Shown here piece by piece: positions 61,934 to 64,000 of a stretch of 64,000 nt of DNA. The stretch lies in the NCBI GenBank assembly GCA_013791885.1, contig VMSZ01000056.1:1-64000 (forward strand). Reading direction: 5' to 3'. Each line of letters opens with the position of its first letter. Position 1 is the first letter of the stretch. The notes beneath the pieces are model-generated. The model searched no databases, had not been told where the DNA came from, and worked only from the letters and a program-made list of their open reading frames with translations. This DNA is from Sulfurimonas sp. (lineage in GTDB: Bacteria; Campylobacterota; Campylobacteria; Campylobacterales; Sulfurimonadaceae). The translations under genes and the position numbers were made by a program.

Positions 61934-62623
61934 CTAGAATACAATTTTTCCATCTTCTTGCAAGCCTTTGATGATTTCTCTTGCTTTTACATGACCCTTG
62001 TATGCGGCTTTGCGGCAGTAGTCGAGTGCAGTGTCGTTGTTCATGTCACAGCCTATTCCTTGGTCGTACAAAAGTCCAAGATTGTAAAGTCCCTCAGCCA
62101 AACCGCCATCAGCAGCACGCTTAAAACAGATGAAACATCTTGCGTCATCCTGTATGACACCATGACCATCTTTATATAAAACACCAAGGTTGTTAAAAGC
62201 CTCCAAATGACCGCGTTTAGCTGCTTCTTCATACCAAAATGCAGCTTCGGAGTAGTTTTGCATACAGCCAAGACCGCGTTCAAGCATAAGGGCAACTTCA
62301 TACATTGCAGGAGGCACTTCACGTGTAGCCGCTTCCATGTGCAGTTCATGCGCCTTAAACTGGTCATGAGCAACCCCGCCAATGCCGTTTTCGTAAAGAA
62401 TTGCTAAGTTAAAGAGCGCATACGGCTGTTTTGCTTCTGCCGCTTTTGTGTAAAGTTCTAGCGTTTTTGCTTCGTCTTTTTCACACCCTTGAGCGTTTTG
62501 GTACATGTAGGCAAGTGAAGTCTGCGCGTCTGCGTTTCCTTCTTGCGAGAGCTCTGTGTAGAGTGTAAACGCAGTTGCGAAATCTTTTGCGTTATAGGCT
62601 GTGTGTGCTTCTTGAAGTTTCAT
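61934..62623 (-). CDS. Sel1-like repeat protein
   Basis: 229 residues with no signal peptide. About six Sel1-like (SLR) repeats of 36-38 residues with the pattern AxYNLGLLYDxGxGV are visible: TSLAYMYQNAQGCEKDEAK, FNLAILYENGIGG, YEVALMLERGLGC, FNNLGVLYKDGHGV and YNLGLLYDQGIGC. SLR proteins are scaffolds for protein complexes; Helicobacter Hcp relatives are usually secreted, whereas this one seems cytoplasmic. Its start overlaps the stop of the preceding gene (TAATG). Partner unknown. Confidence 0.85.
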   Translation of the reverse strand: MKLQEAHTAYNAKDFATAFTLYTELSQEGNADAQTSLAYMYQNAQGCEKDEAKTLELYTKAAEAKQPYALFNLAILYENGIGGVAHDQFKAHELHMEAATREVPPAMYEVALMLERGLGCMQNYSEAAFWYEEAAKRGHLEAFNNLGVLYKDGHGVIQDDARCFICFKRAADGGLAEGLYNLGLLYDQGIGCDMNNDTALDYCRKAAYKGHVKAREIIKGLQEDGKIVF

Positions 62624-62994
62624 TATTGTTCATTTTCCGTTCGTATATTTTGTCTAAAAGTGGTTTGATTTGATTTTCTTGCCGCTTTGGCAAGGCGTAC
62701 TTTTTCTATGAGAGCTGCTTTTGTGTTGAGATGATTGTCTCTGATTTTATGCTCGTCACTGCCGTCTATTTTTGGATTGTACTGCAAAATTTCCGGCTTA
62801 TAATCTGCAAACATCTCAGCAGCTGGAACCGTTATAACGTACTTTTCATAAACTTTGACTTCTTCTTTGGAGGAGCTACTGCCAGTTTTCTCTTTTTTAG
62901 GCGGTTTAGCATCCACCATAGGGTCATACTCTACAACTTCAGGCACATAATCTTTAAATAAATCTTTAGCAGATATTTTTTTCTCTTCACTCAT
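62623..62994 (-). CDS. Acidic-basic protein with an internal duplicated motif, unrecognised
   Basis: 123 residues from ATG 62994. Two copies of one motif occur: DLFKDYVPEVVEYDPMVDAK (about 11-30) and EMFADYKPEILQYNPKIDGS (about 60-79). Each has an aromatic-Asp-Tyr-x-Pro-Glu core, so the two regions likely bind the same partner. The linker is rich in Ser, Lys and Glu, and the end is basic (KVRLAKAARKSNQTTFRQNIR). No known family. The Sel1 protein gene overlaps its stop, so the two may act together. Confidence 0.6.
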   Translation of the reverse strand: MSEEKKISAKDLFKDYVPEVVEYDPMVDAKPPKKEKTGSSSSKEEVKVYEKYVITVPAAEMFADYKPEILQYNPKIDGSDEHKIRDNHLNTKAALIEKVRLAKAARKSNQTTFRQNIRTENEQ

Positions 62995-63113
62995 CTTAAA
63001 AACCTTAATTAATTAAGTTTATATTATGCTAATAATACTAAAAAATGATAAAATTCGCCTAAATAATATATTTAATATAAGTATATACACAAATATAAAC
63101 GAATGGAATAGCT

Positions 63114-64000
63114 ATGAATTATGATGTAATAGTAGTGGGTGGCGGTCATGCTGGCGTTGAAGCAGCATTGGCTGCTGCGAGAATGGGCAATAAAACTCTA
63201 ATGATTTCAATGTTGGCTGAAAATGTAGGTGCAACAAGTTGTAACCCTGCTGTGGGCGGTTTAGCCAAAGGGCATTTGGTTCGTGAACTTGACGCTTTAG
63301 GCGGAGAGATGGGACTTATAACGGATGCTGCGGGTATTCAGTTTCGCATACTCAACCATACAAAAGGACCGGCAGTTCGCGGAAGTCGCGCACAAATTGA
63401 TATGGACAGATATAGAGTCATAGCAAGAAATACAGTTTTACAAACTCCGAATCTTGATTTAGCTCAGGAAATGGTTGAGCGAATACTTGTAGAAGATGGC
63501 AAAGTTACCGGAGTTACGACAGACCTTTTAAATGAGTACCGTGCAAAAAAAGTCATCATTACAAGCGGAACTTTCTTAAACGGGATTATTCACGTGGGTG
63601 AAGTACAACAGCAAGGCGGACGCTTTGGCGAGCAAAGAAGTGTCGGACTCAGCGCTTCACTTAAAGAAGATTGCGGTCTTGATATGGCACGACTTAAAAC
63701 GGGAACTTGTGCGAGAATTGACAGTTCAAGTATTGATTTTTCTGTCATGGAAGAGCAGGGTGGCGACGAGCTTCCAAGCCCTTTTAGTTTTAGAACAGAT
63801 AGAGAAGAGTTCCGTGCGACGAAAAAACAGCTTCCTTGCTACATCGCTTACACAAATGAAGAAACACACCACATCATCTCTTCAAACTTTTACAGAGCGC
63901 CTCTTTTTACGGGACAAATTGCCGGGAAAAGCCCGCGTTACTGTCCGAGCATTGAAGATAAAGTCAGTAAATTTGCCGAAAAAGAGAGACACCATCTTTT
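63114..64000 (+). CDS. mnmG: tRNA uridine-5-carboxymethylaminomethyl modification enzyme MnmG (3' end outside window)
   Basis: The frame opens at ATG 63114 and is still open at the window end (295 codons). It begins [20 protein letters not shown] with the FAD-binding Rossmann motif GGGHAG, followed by [43 protein letters not shown] and [13 protein letters not shown], the diagnostic blocks of MnmG (GidA). With MnmE it makes the cmnm5 modification at U34 of several tRNAs; MnmD (58370) finishes it. About half of the usual 620-residue protein is present. Confidence 0.96.
   Translation, partial: MNYDVIVVGGGHAGVEAALAAARMGNKTLMISMLAENVGATSCNPAVGGLAKGHLVRELDALGGEMGLITDAAGIQFRILNHTKGPAVRGSRAQIDMDRYRVIARNTVLQTPNLDLAQEMVERILVEDGKVTGVTTDLLNEYRAKKVIITSGTFLNGIIHVGEVQQQGGRFGEQRSVGLSASLKEDCGLDMARLKTGTCARIDSSSIDFSVMEEQGGDELPSPFSFRTDREEFRATKKQLPCYIAYTNEETHHIISSNFYRAPLFTGQIAGKSPRYCPSIEDKVSKFAEKERHHL

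Noticed and set aside
2387..62574. AAACGCAG as a Chi or KOPS site
   Set aside because: Chi and KOPS are strongly skewed to one strand; here the two orientations are nearly equal. A genome-wide skew test would settle it.
1..64000. CRISPR array, IS element or prophage
   Set aside because: I saw no regularly spaced 23-47-base repeats, no transposase or integrase frames and no phage structural genes. The lipoprotein repeats are coding.

Overview
The window is a gene-dense piece of a low-GC (by eye about 35-38%) chromosome from a Campylobacterota (epsilonproteobacterial) chemolithotroph, most like Sulfurimonas. Evidence: a ccoNOQP cbb3 oxidase followed by a DUF4006 protein, a four-subunit pyruvate:ferredoxin oxidoreductase (porGDAB), AddAB instead of RecBCD, an FlhX-type FlhB fragment, a purA-fliJ-MotE-like order known from Helicobacter/Campylobacter, stand-alone MnmD, CZB chemoreceptors, and infC without rpmI-rplT. 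These are inferences from recognised families; no database search was possible.

Layout. 0-5.5 kb: tail of a histidine kinase, a BspA-like repeat lipoprotein, an MsbA-like ABC exporter that may be read from a leaderless mRNA, a NUDT16-like Nudix hydrolase and an SO_0444/ArsP-type permease. 5.6-12 kb: a soluble double-sensor CheW protein, gltX, a SurA-like chaperone, dCMP deaminase and two tandem GAF proteins. 12.1-13.3 kb: a wrecked arsenic locus (headless arsR and headless, frameshifted arsB abutting). 13.4-19.4 kb: a DUF4105 outer-membrane-type protein with no canonical start codon, DUF3015, zinc-ribbon MscL, a NifX-like protein, tRNA-Ala, a cold-shock protein, a cupin and small ORFs. 19.4-21.5 kb: two pseudouridine synthases and a Ser-Cys-Leu-Gly tRNA cluster. 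21.6-36.2 kb: ilvD, thrS-infC, a CZB chemoreceptor, an MFS transporter, rdgB, uppP, a class V aminotransferase, hisZ, purA, fliJ-like, MotE-like, DUF507 and carA. 36.4-41.3 kb: the cbb3 oxidase operon with accessory small membrane proteins and FixH. 41.4-46.5 kb: addB-addA. 46.6-51.1 kb: rplM-rpsI, a membrane-anchored protein, a peptide-binding protein and a HAD phosphatase. 51.2-54.4 kb: porGDAB. 54.5-56.9 kb: the AmmeMemoRadiSam triad. 57.1-59.1 kb: luxS, two small proteins and mnmD. 59.1-64 kb: recQ (again without ATG/GTG/TTG), flhX, ribE behind REP-like hairpins, a Sel1 protein, a protein with a duplicated motif, and the start of mnmG.

The most unusual signal crosses gene boundaries. The octamer AAACGCAG (either strand) occurs about 50 times by my manual count, against roughly 1.5 expected from base composition. 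AAACGCAA adds about 29 more. Copies lie on both strands in near-equal numbers and in different reading frames. They are concentrated in addAB (12 copies) and recQ (4), and form the stems of intergenic hairpins/terminators. That is how DNA uptake sequences behave in Neisseria and Pasteurellaceae. I know of none described for this phylum, so this is my main candidate for something undescribed.
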